64,000 nt of DNA from Gnetum montanum (GCA_015680685.1 MNCI01028444.1:548414-612413); one strand, 5' to 3'; shown: positions 32,563-43,488, counted from the first letter of the stretch. Program-made: numbers and translations. Notes: a model not told the origin generated them from the letters alone.

Positions 32563-34993
32563 TTATGATTGTGAGGGCTTGGTTGGACTATTGGTTCTAA
32601 AGAAAGGTCTTTTCTTCATGTGGTTGTTGGAACCAATAGTAGGTTGAGAGTTAACAGCCCTTATGGCATTACGTTGTTGTGACTGGGTAGAGATTTCACC
32701 TTGCATCATAGGAGCAGGTGGTAGTGGAGCTATTGTTGGAAGAGATGTGGCTGGATGAGAAGGATGATATGCTTGTGGAATATCACCTCTAGAAGATGGA
32801 GTTCCATAATACTTGTGGGCTTGGTAGTGAGGTTGAGGAGTGATGTGACCAATAGAGTCATGTGGGGAGATTGGATGTTGCACGTAATATTCATAGGGGT
32901 TAGGTTGCCAGTAAGGATACTATTGCCTTGGTGGTGGAATTCCCCATATTTTTGGATGCTGCCACTATTGATATTGCTCAATTGGTTGTGGTGGAGTTCC
33001 ACTTGGATAATACGTTAAGGATTGGTGAAACTGTCTTGGGTTACCTTGGGGGTAAGGTAACCTTTGGGGTGTTTTCCTTTTGTTTAATTGTGGGTTGAGT
33101 GCATACACCCCAAAATTCTACAGATGTGGGATTATAGGGCAACATCGCTTATGATGGTCATATTGACATATCTCACATCCACTATCATTTTCTGTTTCCA
33201 AATCCACAACCTCTTCAATGATGGCAAATTTACCCTTACCCTTGCTACGTGCATGTTCAACCTCTCTCTTTTTTCTTTTTTCGCGATCACTACCTTGCTC
33301 TCTAGACTCCTCTACTATTTTAAGAACAGTTTGAAATCTATTGTCTAGGGAATCCCACATTTGGTCTACCTTTTCCAAAACTTCTGATGTCATCTTTTAG
33401 ATAGGCAAAGTTTTCCTATTCATCATCTTTTCGAGTGGTGACTCTTCTTCATCCTCACAAAATGTTACTCCCCTCTTCCTGAGGGAAGGATCTCAGTTAT
33501 ACTCTTCCAGACTTTCTCTCTTCCATAACTCATCTTCTTCCTTAACAACCTGCTCCAACAATCTTTGGATTTGATGGGACCTAAGCTTGGATAGTATTCC
33601 TTGGGCATAAATCCCAAGGGTTCTTCTCATTTCATGCCTAAGACCATCCACGAGATGACGCAGTTGATCCCTTTGCGAATAACCATGTCTAGGATAACGA
33701 TGTAACAGTGCATAGTATCATTCCATGGTAGCATCCAAGGGTTCATGTCCTCCTTGTTTCTAGCCTTGGATTTGCTTTCACAAGTTAGAAACTCAGGAGT
33801 ACGTTTGGTAATTATCGTTGAATAATTCTAACATAGTATTCCATCTACAAATAGATTCTGGTTCTAAGGATTAGTACCAACTTTTCGCTTCTTTAACTAG
33901 TGTCCGTGGAAACAACTTAAGTTTTTGCCATTCGTTCTCTATGTTTTGTAAGGCACACGCATCATGGAATTCTTGTAAATGATTCTAAGGATCAGCGTTG
34001 TATCCCCCTTCAAATCATGAGATATTGTTCATATCTAATCTCTTGATCCTACTATCTTTCTGGTGCCTTGTTAGAATTCTAACAGCCTCAATTATGTCTA
34101 ACATATTTTAAGTAGCGAGTAGGGGTTTATCGTGATCATCTTGTCCATAGCATCTATGATGCCTACCTTGTTTCCTACTCTCCCTTCTTCTATGTCGTGA
34201 CTCTCTAAAGTGCCCTTGTCCACTTTCTTGGCTGTTTCATCTATGACTTCCACTTTGCCTACCTTTATTCCCATGGTCTTTTTCCTTATGACTGCATTCG
34301 AATACTGAAGAAGAGGGTGAAGGAGATGATGAAGGTGAAGAAGAAGAAGAACCGTCATCATGATGGTGTATACTACCTTCTCTTCTATAGTCTCAACCTT
34401 AATCGCAATTACAATCAGAATGTCCACCTTTATCATGAGTTCATGTTCCTTTTTCGGACCCTTTGAGCCCATGGGTATCATGACCTAGGTTATGAATAGT
34501 GAAATGAATGTCCTGATACATAGCCCCTTGGCCAAAGTCAAGGGGAGGAACATCGTTGTATGGGCAACTACCTGAGGTAGGTTCACCACCCTCATTTTTT
34601 CTTAAGACATGTGGGGCATCCTGGGACCACTTACCCTTCAAAGACTTATGATGTCTCTCCTGTTGCAAGTCCCTTTGATGTTGTGCCTTTGTGGGACGGT
34701 ATTCTCTTAAGTTATGATCTTGCACAATGTATTTTACGTGTGAGAGCATGAAGAAGCATGCTCGGGACTGAATGATTGGGAGGTAACACTATGATACCTT
34801 CTAAGTCTCACCAACATAGTTGTTTGTCTTGATGGAGGATAAATGTGAAGTCTAGTATATACTCATTAGGATGAATATATACCACTTGAACTTGTTGAGG
34901 GACTGGTGGATCAACGTCATGTGTATTACACCGTCGACTATTTCCTATTTTAGACCTAGGTGGTGAGGCTCTTTTGTACAAAGAAGAAGACAT
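32563..34993 (-). pseudogene. E4 gag (broken)
   Basis: Start probably ATG 34993 (MSSSLYKRASPPRSK; E5 and E7 start with the same MS.S context). Segments: N-terminal domain (QVVYIHPNEYILDFTFI), Ser/Arg/His-rich linker (34480-34100), gag domain from about 34060 (LDMNNIS, LKLFPRTLV, NDNYQTYS), LGIYAQGILSKL (33600), a Lys/Glu-rich stretch with KVDQMWDSL, zinc knuckle CEICQYDHHKRCC (33170-33130), then a Pro/Gln-rich tail to KKRPFF (32590). Many stops lie at expected Trp, Arg or Gln codons, for example the Trp of the IQGWKQ motif (near 33763). Confidence 0.85.
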
Positions 34994-35109
34994 ACTTGTT
35001 TGTTTAGTGTGCAATGTATTCTTGTTTATTATTTTCTCAATCAACCCTAAGGTTCGTTCCAACGATGTGAATGATTTCCTAAGTTCTAATTAGCACACAA
35101 ACAACTAAG

Positions 35110-35128
35110 TCCTTGACAATGGTGCCAA
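35110..35128 (-). other. E4 primer-binding site
   Basis: Minus strand TTGGCACCATTGTCAAGGA abuts the 5' LTR. tRNA-Asp type with changes. Confidence 0.7.
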
Positions 35129-35589
35129 TGATGAGCAGCGAGGTACCCCTACGCTCAACCATACGAATACAAGTGTTTCATGCACGATTTGGTCAAATTC
35201 CAAGGACTAAGTGCCTATGCGCCTTTGTGGAACAAAGACAGGTTAGTTGATCGTTGTCTTCCCAAACTTACTTGTATGTCACGATTGTATGGTTTAGTAA
35301 GCTTAAGGCTTTCATATCTTTTATGTTTTTATGTCCTGTGCTAATAAGAGAGAAGAGAGATAACTAAGTGACTAATTTATCTTAACTACTCATTAACCAA
35401 GTTCTAACTAATCCTAACACTAGCATCCATTCTCACTTGCTGTACACATCCTAAACTAGTGCAACACTACTAAGATTACCAAACACTAATCGTTACTAGG
35501 TTACCAAGTGTTACACGCATGCTTGAAGTGATTGTACTGAGTGTAATTCAACAATTTGCTTAATTGATCAAAATGAATTGCTACGCTAA
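35129..35589 (-). repeat. E4 5' LTR, first part
   Basis: Begins TGATGAGCAGCGAGG and matches 25936 onward until the E5 insertion. It ends with GCTAA (35585-35589), which is E5's target duplication. Continues at 42963. Confidence 0.92.
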
Positions 35590-36619
35590 TGATGAGACAC
35601 GATTCGCATGAGCCGCGATATTGTGTCGTCCCCTACGTATCGTGTATGCGATATCGCGGTCTGTTGCCATATCTATAAATAAGAGGTGGCTCTCCCTTAT
35701 TTTCCCATCTTGGGCTAGAAGTAGCAAAACTCTGGCAGTTTGATCACTCCAGAGATAGAATATTTTCCATGTGCCTACAGTAGAAGTCCTAAAGTGAACA
35801 AATCTTTATTCGAGCAACATTGTACCTGAACACAAGTTGTGTACGGCAATAAAGACAAACTTCTTGGATAAACCTTGCAATGCATGGAATAGGATTTTAT
35901 TTTAATGTTATTTATTTCTTTCTCTCTCTCACCATTAAACTCCTAGAATGTAGAATGAGTATGACTTGATTACGAGCATCTAAGGATGTGTACAGATAAT
36001 CAAGGAATCGGCTGCTCATCGCAACGCGGTATGAGTACGACTTGATTACGAGCATCTAAGTGTGACTACTTGGTAACCTAGTGGTGTATCTAGGATCTGC
36101 GCTTGGTAATCCCAGTGGTAGTTATGCACCAAGATGTGTACGGTTAGTCAAGGAATTGGCTGCTCATCGCACTTGGGATAGATTAGATTCTCTCAACCCT
36201 TTCCTCCTAGTTAAATGCCTCAGTACGACCACTTCGAGCATGTGTGTTACACGTGGTGATCCCAGCAACGATTAGCGTTTGGTATCCGTGGTTGCATCGA
36301 TTTAAGGTGTGTACGGTAAGTGGGAATGGATGTTGACGCTAGTAATTTAGACTTAGTCCATTAGTTAGAATTAGTTAGTTTCTCAACCCTTCACCTTGAT
36401 AGCATAGGAGATAAAACATAAAAGACCATAAAAATCATATACCTAGGACTTACTTAACCAGACACCGTGATAACCACAAGTAAGTCTGGGAAGAAAACAA
36501 ATGATTAACCCCAAGTGTTCCATGGGGCGTGTAGGCACTTAGTCTGCAGAGTTCGACCAAATCGTGCGTGCTACGCTTGTTTCGTATGGTTGAGTGTAGG
36601 GGTACCTTGCCACTCATCA
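35590..36619 (+). repeat. E5 5' LTR
   Basis: 1030 bases, TGATGAGACACG to CACTCATCA. TATA box TATAAATA at 35674-35681, only about 85 bases from the LTR start, so U3 is very short and R-U5 long. Contains an internal duplication: ATGAGTATGACTTGATTACG at 35955 recurs at 36031 (period 76), and the CAAGGAATCGGCTGCTCATC segment also recurs near 36154. AATAAAG at about 35850. Confidence 0.93.
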
Positions 36620-36638
36620 TTGGTGCCGTTGTCGGGGA
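36620..36638 (+). other. E5 primer-binding site, tRNA-Asp type
   Basis: TTGGTGCCGTTGTCGGGGA abuts the LTR. It differs at two positions from the Athila tRNA-Asp site TGGCGCCGTTGCCGGGGA. Clearest PBS in the window. Confidence 0.85.
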
Positions 36639-36770
36639 CTAAGTGTTTGTGCGCTAAGTAGGACATAAAGGATATCACTCACATCGTTGGGAAGCCTAAA
36701 CGAACCTTCGAGTTAATTAATTAAATAAGAATTTATATAATGGTGAAATAGCACATCGATAAATCAAAAT

Positions 36771-39275
36771 GTCTTCTTCTCACAAGAGCAACTCACCACC
36801 TAAGGACCATATACGAAACAGTCGGTAATCAAAAACACATAACCTAAATCAGCCAGTTCCTCAACAATATAGGATGGAATATACTCATCCTGATGAGAAT
36901 ATTCCCAATTTTACTTTTATCTTCCATCAAGATGAACAGATGCGCTAGAGAGATCTACATGGTAACATAGTGTTACCCCTAGAATGGGCAGTCCCTAACA
37001 TGCTTCTTCATGCTTTGGCATAGATTGGCATGACAAAATTTTATGCTGAATACATTATGGACGATTTTGACATGAGGGATTACCATTCCACAGCTTTGCA
37101 ACGTATGAGGGACTCAAGAAAGGAGAGCCAACATACACTGTTGAAGGGCAAAGGTCCGCATGTCCTTAGCGAAATAGGAGATGAGGAACCCCTTATAATG
37201 GGTTCTTTAGCAAATGATGGTCCCCCTCCTAATGATGGTGAGGAGGTTGGGTATCAGAACCTATGATCAATGATACATAACCCTGGTTCTGATGCCTGTG
37301 AACACCAACTGTTCACAGAGGGAACAACCACTCATGCTAAGGATGGACACTTAGATTGTCATCACGATTGAGGCTGGAGCAGCAGAAGAGAAGGTAGGAA
37401 ACATCATCATGACGATGGTTCTCCTTCTTTTTCCCCTTCTTCACATCATTCATCCTCTCCTTCCACATCTGGGCACAACCATCACAAGCATAACAGAGAG
37501 GATAAAGGTAAGAAAAATGAGAGACCTCGACAAGAGAGTCGAGAGAGAGGACAAGGGCATGAATGAAGGAAAAGTAGAGAACAACGTAGACATCATGGGC
37601 ATCATGAAAGAGACGATCATGACGAGCCCCTACTTGCAACCCAAAGTATGCTTGATATAACAGAGGCTGTTAGAATTCCCACAAGGCATTTAAAAGATAG
37701 TTGGATCAAATGCTTAGACATGAATAACATCCCACGCTTTGAGGGGGGTACAATGCAAATCCGCAACATTATTTACAGGCATTCCACGATGCCTGTGCCT
37801 TGCAAAATATAGAAAATAAGTGGAAAAAACTTAAGTTGTTCCCTAGGACACTCACCAAAGAAGCAGAGAGTTGGTATTGGTCCTTAGAACCGGAAACCGT
37901 CAGGAGGTGGAGTACAATGCTAGAACTGTTCAACGATAAGTATCAAACGTACTCCAGAGTGTCCAATTTGCGTAAGAAGATCCAAGGCTAGAAGCAAGGT
38001 ACTTATGAACCCTTGGATGCTGCCATGGCCCACTACTACACATTGTTACATTGTTGCCCAGGCCATGGGTACGCTCAGCAGGATCAACTTCGCCACATCG
38101 TGGATGGGCTAAAGCATGAAACGAGAACCCTTGGGACTTATGCCCAAGGAAGACTATCACAACTTAGAGCCCATGAAGTACATCACTTGTTGGAACAAGT
38201 AGCAAAAGAAGAAGGTGAGCTACTTAAAAGGGAAAGTGCGAATGAATACAACTATGACCCCTCTCTTCGAAAGAAGGAAGTGAAATTTTGTGATGAAGAG
38301 GATGAGTCACCAATCGAAGAGTTGGTGAATAGGAAAACCTTGTCGATTCAAAAGTTAACAACAGAAATAGTGGCTAAGGTAGATGACATATGGAGTTCCT
38401 TAGACTTTAAAATTGAAACTATCTTAAAACTTGAAGAAGAGTCTAAGGTAGAACAAAGTAGTGACAAAGGTAAGAAAAAGTGGAGAGATTTAGGCCCTAC
38501 ACATAATAAGGGTAAGGGGAAAATCACTAACTTTGATGTGGTTGTGGATTCAGACACAGACGATAATGGTGGATGTGAGGTCTGCCACTATGACCATCCT
38601 AAAGGATGTTGCCCAATCATCTCACATCTACAAGAGTTTGGGGTGTATGCACTTAATCCAAGACTTAATCACCGGCAAACACCCCATAGGTTACCTTATC
38701 CCCAAGGTAACCCAAGGTAGTTCCACCAACCATTAACGTATTATCCAAGTGGAACTCCACCATAATCCATCAGATAGCATCAGCAGTGGCAATACCCATA
38801 GTCATGGTGGATGCCATCACTGAAACATCAGTACCCTTACCGGCAGCTTGAACCTTATGGATATTATGTGCAGTAGTCGATTTCTCCAAGTGACTCTATG
38901 AGTCACACAACTCCCCATCGTCACTACCAAGTTTAGGAGTACTTCAGAAGGACTCCTTCTCCTCCGGGAGACACTCCATACCCACACCATCCTCCAAATC
39001 CATCCGCACCTCTTCCACCAGTAGTTCCCATAACACCTCCTACTCCAACAATGCAAAGGGAACTCCCTACTCAACCGTAGCAGCATAACACTGCGAGAGT
39101 TGTAAATATCCAACCTGCTGTTGGTTCTGACAACTGTAAAAAGAGAAGACATTTCTTCAGAACCAAAAGCCTAGACAAACTCTTACAACAACAAGCGGTC
39201 GAGTCTAGATACACTCCTCCATCATCTAACACTTCGGAGCACCCTTTAGTCGAACAGAGCTTAACGCATACGGTT
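36771..39275 (+). pseudogene. E5 gag (broken)
   Basis: Start ATG 36771 (MSSSHKSNSPPK). N-domain (YTHPDENIPNFTFIFHQDEQ), His/Ser/Arg-rich linker (37400-37620), gag domain 37720-38160 (LDMNNIPRFEGG, SWYWSLEPETVRRW, NDKYQTYSRVSNLRKKIQG, LGTYAQGRLSQL). The open stretch 38013-38720 includes knuckle CEVCHYDHPKGCC (38575-38613). A Pro/Gln-rich tail to KKRRHFFRT follows near 39140. The Trp after IQG is TAG (37989-37991). Protease follows in the same frame. Confidence 0.88.
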
Positions 39276-39870
39276 ATGTTAACGCATACCGTAATCGACT
39301 GGATCAAGGTAGGCCACCTTCCTAAGAAACTAATTGATCCTAGAAGCCCCTTAATCTATTTACAAATTTCTGGGAATGAACCACATAAGGCTCTTCTTGA
39401 CTCAGGTTTCGGAGTCAATTTAATATCATGGGAAATGTATCAAGCCTGGAACCTATCCCAACTTAAGAAGAGTAACATTCAACTAGAGCTGGCAGATCAG
39501 TCTATCACCATTCCCTTGGGATTGGTGGAGGACATTGTTACCACTATGTGTGGTTGGTCCTACCTAACCGACTTCCTAGTGATTGAAGTTAATAACAACG
39601 AAGGGGACTTCCCAATTATAATGGGAAGGGCATGGCTTAGTATAGTAGATGCATGACTTCGGATCCGCAATCTTTTCTTGGAAATTTCTAAGATAAATAT
39701 TTATGGAAAATTCGAGAAAAGTAAAGTTCCATGCACCACATATAGTGATTCATCGAGTGATGACATGGAGGAAATGCCTCCATGTAATAGGTGTGCCCTT
39801 GAAACTTTGCAAAAAAGATGCCTGTATGTAGCAACCACACAACCAATAGTAGACACCCATGGTTGACAGC
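39276..39870 (+). pseudogene. E5 aspartic protease
   Basis: Open 39276-39656: active site ALLDSGFGVNLIS (about 39390), LVEDIVTTMCGWSYLTDFLV, PIIMGRAWLSIVDA. One stop (39654-39656), then the same frame continues LFLEISKINIYGKFEKSKV. The best-preserved protease of the family here. In gag-pol relatives RT would follow within 500 bases; here it does not. Confidence 0.85.
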
Positions 39871-40009
39871 TACTCGAAGGAGCAACCAAATATGCATGGA
39901 ATGAACTGAGGAAACACATGCCCATAACGAAAGCATATATACATTGGAATATGAGTGTCGCCAACTTCCACCCCTTAATCTAAGATCATCAATTGGGAGA
40001 AGTTGGGCA

Positions 40010-40080
40010 CTTCTTAGAAATTCAAATAGGCGCTCATTATTTCGGATCTCTCCCTTTCCACTCAGTCATGGGGGAGATGG
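40010..40080 (+). other. E5 pol deletion junction and PPT-like box I
   Basis: Up to about 40025 the sequence follows the protease-RT linker of E7 (GGGAGAAGTTGGGCA...). From about 40030 (GCTCATTATTTCGGATCTC) it follows the end of integrase of E4. Box I (CTCAGTCATGGGGGAGATGG) is at 40061-40080. About 3 kb of pol, judged from E4, is absent. Confidence 0.7.
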
Positions 40081-40109
40081 CCACCTATGCTAACTATATG
40101 AGGCCCTCA

Positions 40110-40322
40110 GTTCTTTTACATTTTTATTTTACAACATTTTTGTTTTACAAGTTTTTTTTTACACATTTTTGTTTTATAACACTTTTGTTTTACAACGTTT
40201 TTGTTTTACACATTTTTGTTTTACAACATTTTTTTCTTACGCATTTTTGTTTTACAAATTTCTTTAACTTTTTTATTTTTTACAACATTGTTATACCTTT
40301 TCCATTTTTGTGTGTGTGTGTG
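40110..40322 (+). repeat. T-rich minisatellite after box I
   Basis: About ten irregular copies of a TTTTTGTTTTACAAC-type unit, ending in a short GT run (40306-40321). E3 and E4 have shorter relatives of this tract at the same position, so it is expanded in E5. Confidence 0.65.
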
Positions 40323-40559
40323 ATCCACTTGTAAGTTTGTCACCCAATAAGTGTTCGAAATGATGGTATGAACTATTTTTATGTTGATTGCTAATATTTG
40401 GTTTTTACCTTTAAGTCACAATGTTGATACTAAGGTATGTTTCTTTTGATATGGTAGGCAATGAGACCACTTCATCCATCCATCCACCAGTTTCTATGGT
40501 CTCTCTCGGCTTGGAAATGTACAGTCCCCTTCTAATAAGAACTTAAACGAATCAGTGAT

Positions 40560-41340
40560 TGGGCATTTTTCAAACTAAGGAAGGACTCAAGGATTGAAAA
40601 GGATGTGACTTCAAGGGAACTTGATGCTTTTGTGTTAGCCATTCTCTTGGGTGCTTGGCTATTTTCTTTTTGAGTTTTCTCGCCGTTTCGATGTTACCCC
40701 AACTATCGGAAGCTGAGACAATAAAAATAAAAAGTTTTTGCATGGTGTGGTTCTCACGCATAAAAACACAAAAAAAAAACTAAGTGAGAATTCAAAGCAC
40801 ACCCCTTAGATGAAATAAACTTGGGCTACAAGCACTGGTTATGGAACCAAAAGTGTTCCTTCTAACTAAGGCCCTTCTCGCTTCCCATTCTCTCCTTGTT
40901 TCGTTGGAATGGTGGTGACTCTTGGGAAAGGCCTCCCTGTTATCCAAGTGGATGGTTTAGTCAAATGCATTGATGCAAAGTCACTAGATGTGGTTGGTTT
41001 GAGGCCAGACTTGGAATGGGATTTGCTAAGTCACATTAATCATGAAACACACAAGGGGCTGTACACCACCTTGTTCTTGGGATTCCATTCTATCCTCTTC
41101 TCTCCACCCTTCTCTTCATTGTTCACCTCATTGATGGTTGTATCATTCGTGTATATTTTGGTAGATGCATTTTTTTCATTTTGGTAAATTCTTGTGGTTA
41201 AGACTTTAACTCTTGTTCCAATTGACATTCCCAGAGCCTACGGACTCTTTGAATGTGGGTTTGTCAGGGCATTAAAGGGCATGAGCCTGCTTTGAGGAGG
41301 ACCCACTAACATTCCTATTTGGTACACTAGTTAACTTCTT
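40560..41340 (+). repeat. E5 conserved noncoding block
   Basis: Landmarks GGATGTGACTTCAAGGG, CCATTCTCTTGGGTG, GCATGAGCCTGCTTTGAGG in the order seen in reverse in E4. The 92-codon ORF at 40909 is not conserved in the other copies. Confidence 0.6.
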
Positions 41341-41480
41341 TTCCCTAACATTTTTGCAATTAATTTTATTTTGTTCATTACCATCTTGACATCCATTCCC
41401 TCGATGCTATAGTTGTCCCTTTTTATCTATCTTTCTTACTCCTTTTCTTTCTCCATTCTAACGCTACAAAAGGTTCCCAA

Positions 41481-41495
41481 TTAGTCATGGGGGTA
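41481..41495 (+). promoter_or_regulatory. E5 internal PPT-like box II
   Basis: TTAGTCATGGGGGTA, identical in 14-15 bases to the true PPT at 42052-42065, yet followed by no LTR. Confidence 0.6.
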
Positions 41496-41684
41496 CAGGG
41501 CCCAATTTTTTTGATTTTCTCCTTACCCCGAGTTTTTTTGATTTTCTTCCTAACCCCTACACCTTCGGTAGTCATCATTACTATATCTTCCGATCCGTAT
41601 CATCCATACCACAACCTAGCCATTGAAATTACATCGAGGCAAGGTATTAATTACATGATGAATCATTTACCCTTGCTAATATAA

Positions 41685-41721
41685 GATCGTGTTGTGTGTG
41701 CAGATGGCGATCATGCAATAA
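41685..41721 (+). promoter_or_regulatory. Splice-acceptor-like site with ATG, E5
   Basis: GTTGTGTGTGCAG|ATGGCGATC, ATG at 41704. The frame closes after five codons. Position relative to box II and LTR equals that in E4. 41722-42050 has no conserved frame. Confidence 0.45.
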
Positions 41722-42051
41722 TGGACTAGATCTGGAGGGAACACATGGAATGGAGCAGCGCTATAGCAGCTATGCAAGGAGCAAGATCGATGGTGCGCTT
41801 ACCGATGGACAATAGAAGGTGCAATCTTGGCATTGGCAACAACAACACTTCTTTCTCTCTCTCTCTTTCTCAGCTGCCAACTAAGGCCTAATGTCATGGT
41901 AATAAGGTGTTCACCCTTGTTGTCATGAACACCAGTTTTGTCAAGTCTTGTAATGATGATCCATTCACATGTCATCCCATTAGTTCCATTCCCCTCAATA
42001 ATCCCATACCTTTCCAATATTTTGTAAGGAACTTGAGGATGAGTTTTCATT

Positions 42052-42065
42052 TAGTCATGGGGGTA
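42052..42065 (+). promoter_or_regulatory. E5 polypurine tract
   Basis: TAGTCATGGGGGTA abuts the 3' LTR. Confidence 0.75.
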
Positions 42066-42957
42066 TCATGAGATGCGATTCGCATCAGCCGCAATATCGC
42101 ATCCCATGCAATATCGCGTACATGATATCACGTCGTCCCCTATGATATCATGTACACGATATCACGGTCCGTCGCTATATCTATAAATAAGAGGCGGCTC
42201 TCCCTTATTTTCCCATACTGGGCTAGAAGTAGGGAAACTCTGGCAATTTGATCACTCCAGAGATAGAATATTTTCCATGTGCTTGCAGTAGGAGTCCTAA
42301 AGTGAACAGATCTTTATTTGAGCAACATTGTACCTGAACACAGGTTGTGTATGACAATAAAGACGAACTTCCTAGATAAACCTTGCGTGCATGGAATAGG
42401 ATTTTATTTTAATGTTATTTATTTCTTTCTCTCTCTCATCCTTAAACTCCTAGAATGCGGAATGAGTACGACTTGATTACAAGCATCTAAGGATGTGTAC
42501 AGATAATCAAGGAATCGGCTGCTCATCGCAACATGGTATGAGTACGACTTGATTACAAGCATCTAAGTGTGACTACTTGGTAACCTAGTGGCATGTCCAG
42601 GATCTGGGCTTGGTAATCCCAGTGGTAGTCATGCACCAAGATGTGTACGGTTAGTCAAGGAATCGGCTGCTCATCACACTTAGGCTAGATTAGATTCTCT
42701 CAACCCTTTCCTCATAGTTAAGTGCCTCAGTATGACCACTTCGAGCACGTCCGTTACGCGTGGTGATCCTAGCAACGATTAGCGTTTGGTAGTCGCGGTT
42801 GCATCGGTTCAAGGTGTGTATGGTAAGTGGGAANACGAATGATTGACCCCAAGTGTTCCATGGGGCGTGTAGGCACTTAGTTTGTGGAGTTCGACCGGAT
42901 CGCGCATGCTACGCTCGTTTCGTATGGTTGAGTGTAGGGGTACCTTGCCACTCATCA
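42066..42957 (+). repeat. E5 3' LTR (with N and 150-base gap)
   Basis: 892 bases. It starts TCATGAGATGCG (one change from TGATGAGA) and ends CACTCATCA. TATA box 42182-42189. Relative to the 5' LTR it lacks about 150 bases at 42834, where the only ambiguous base (N) of the window sits. Cassette at 42100-42170 with GATATCATGTACACGATATC. Confidence 0.92.
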
Positions 42958-42962
42958 GCTAA

Positions 42963-43345
42963 TAACATAAATGTAAAGTGCATAAAATAAAATAAAATAA
43001 AATAAATGCATAAGAAAATAAAATAAAAGAAATACATAAGAAAAAAAATCTCAAGTGCTACAAGGATGAATGAAAGATCTCGTCTTTATTGCTGTACACA
43101 AGGTATGCTCAGCTACACAATGCTTGAATAAAGATTCATCCACACTTAGACCTCTTGCTGTGGGCACTTGGAAAATACTCTAACTTTCAAATAGACTACA
43201 AGAGTTTCACTACTTGACTGCTAAAAGACTTCTTTCCAATTGTACGCCTGGGCATTGTATTTATAGGCTTGGGAGCAACTACTCTAATAATTAGAGTAAC
43301 TGCTCTAATAATTAGAATAAACCACTAGAGTAATTGTTCTCATCA
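42963..43345 (-). repeat. E4 5' LTR, second part
   Basis: Resumes AATAACATAAATGTAAAGTG after the E5 duplication (42958-42962) and matches 26402-26862. Cassette 43275-43330. Ends TTCTCATCA, then TTCAC (43346-43350). Confidence 0.92.
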
Positions 43346-43391
43346 TTCACTATACATCTTAGGGGTAAATATTGTTAAAAATAAATATGTA

Positions 43392-43488
43392 TAGAAGTTT
43401 ATAACTCAGTGCTAGCTAGTAGAATCAATTTTGTGACCTTGGGTTACCAAGCTAAAACCTGTGCCAGTAAGTTAACACCTTATTATTA
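43392..43488 (-). repeat. SINE-like copy S4
   Basis: Minus strand GTGTTAACTTACTGGCACAGG (A-box-like) and an AAGGTCACAAAATTGATTC B-box region. Same family as S1-S3, at the right edge of E4. 43489-44110 is AT-rich with nothing recognised. Confidence 0.45.

Larger units (their letters stand above)
35590..42957 (+). mobile_element. E5: gag-protease-only element nested in E4
   Basis: LTRs 35590-36619 and 42066-42957, PBS 36620-36638, PPT 42052-42065, duplication GCTAA on both sides (35585-35589 and 42958-42962). It has gag and protease, then jumps near 40025 to sequence that in E4 lies at the end of integrase; RT, RNase H and integrase are missing. So it is a deletion derivative, dependent on relatives. 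Inserted on the opposite strand to E4. Confidence 0.93.
25936..43345 (-). mobile_element. E4: Athila-like gag-pol element, split by E5
   Basis: LTRs at 25936-26862 and 35129-35589 plus 42963-43345; duplication TTCAC at 25931-25935 and 43346-43350. Gag, protease, RT, RNase H and integrase are all recognisable on the minus strand. Reading-frame bookkeeping shows gag (from 34749), protease and the start of RT in one frame, so gag and pol were probably one polyprotein. Frame changes occur near 31300 and between 29884 and 29555. E5 inserted into the 5' LTR. Confidence 0.93.

Noticed and set aside
35590-36619. E5 LTR as a bacterial or organelle insertion
   Set aside because: TG...CA ends, tRNA-Asp-like PBS, PPT and 5-base target duplication fit an LTR retrotransposon only.
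40909-41187. 92-codon ORF in E5 as an envelope-like protein
   Set aside because: Has a hydrophobic C-end but is not conserved in the matching block of E4; probably chance.
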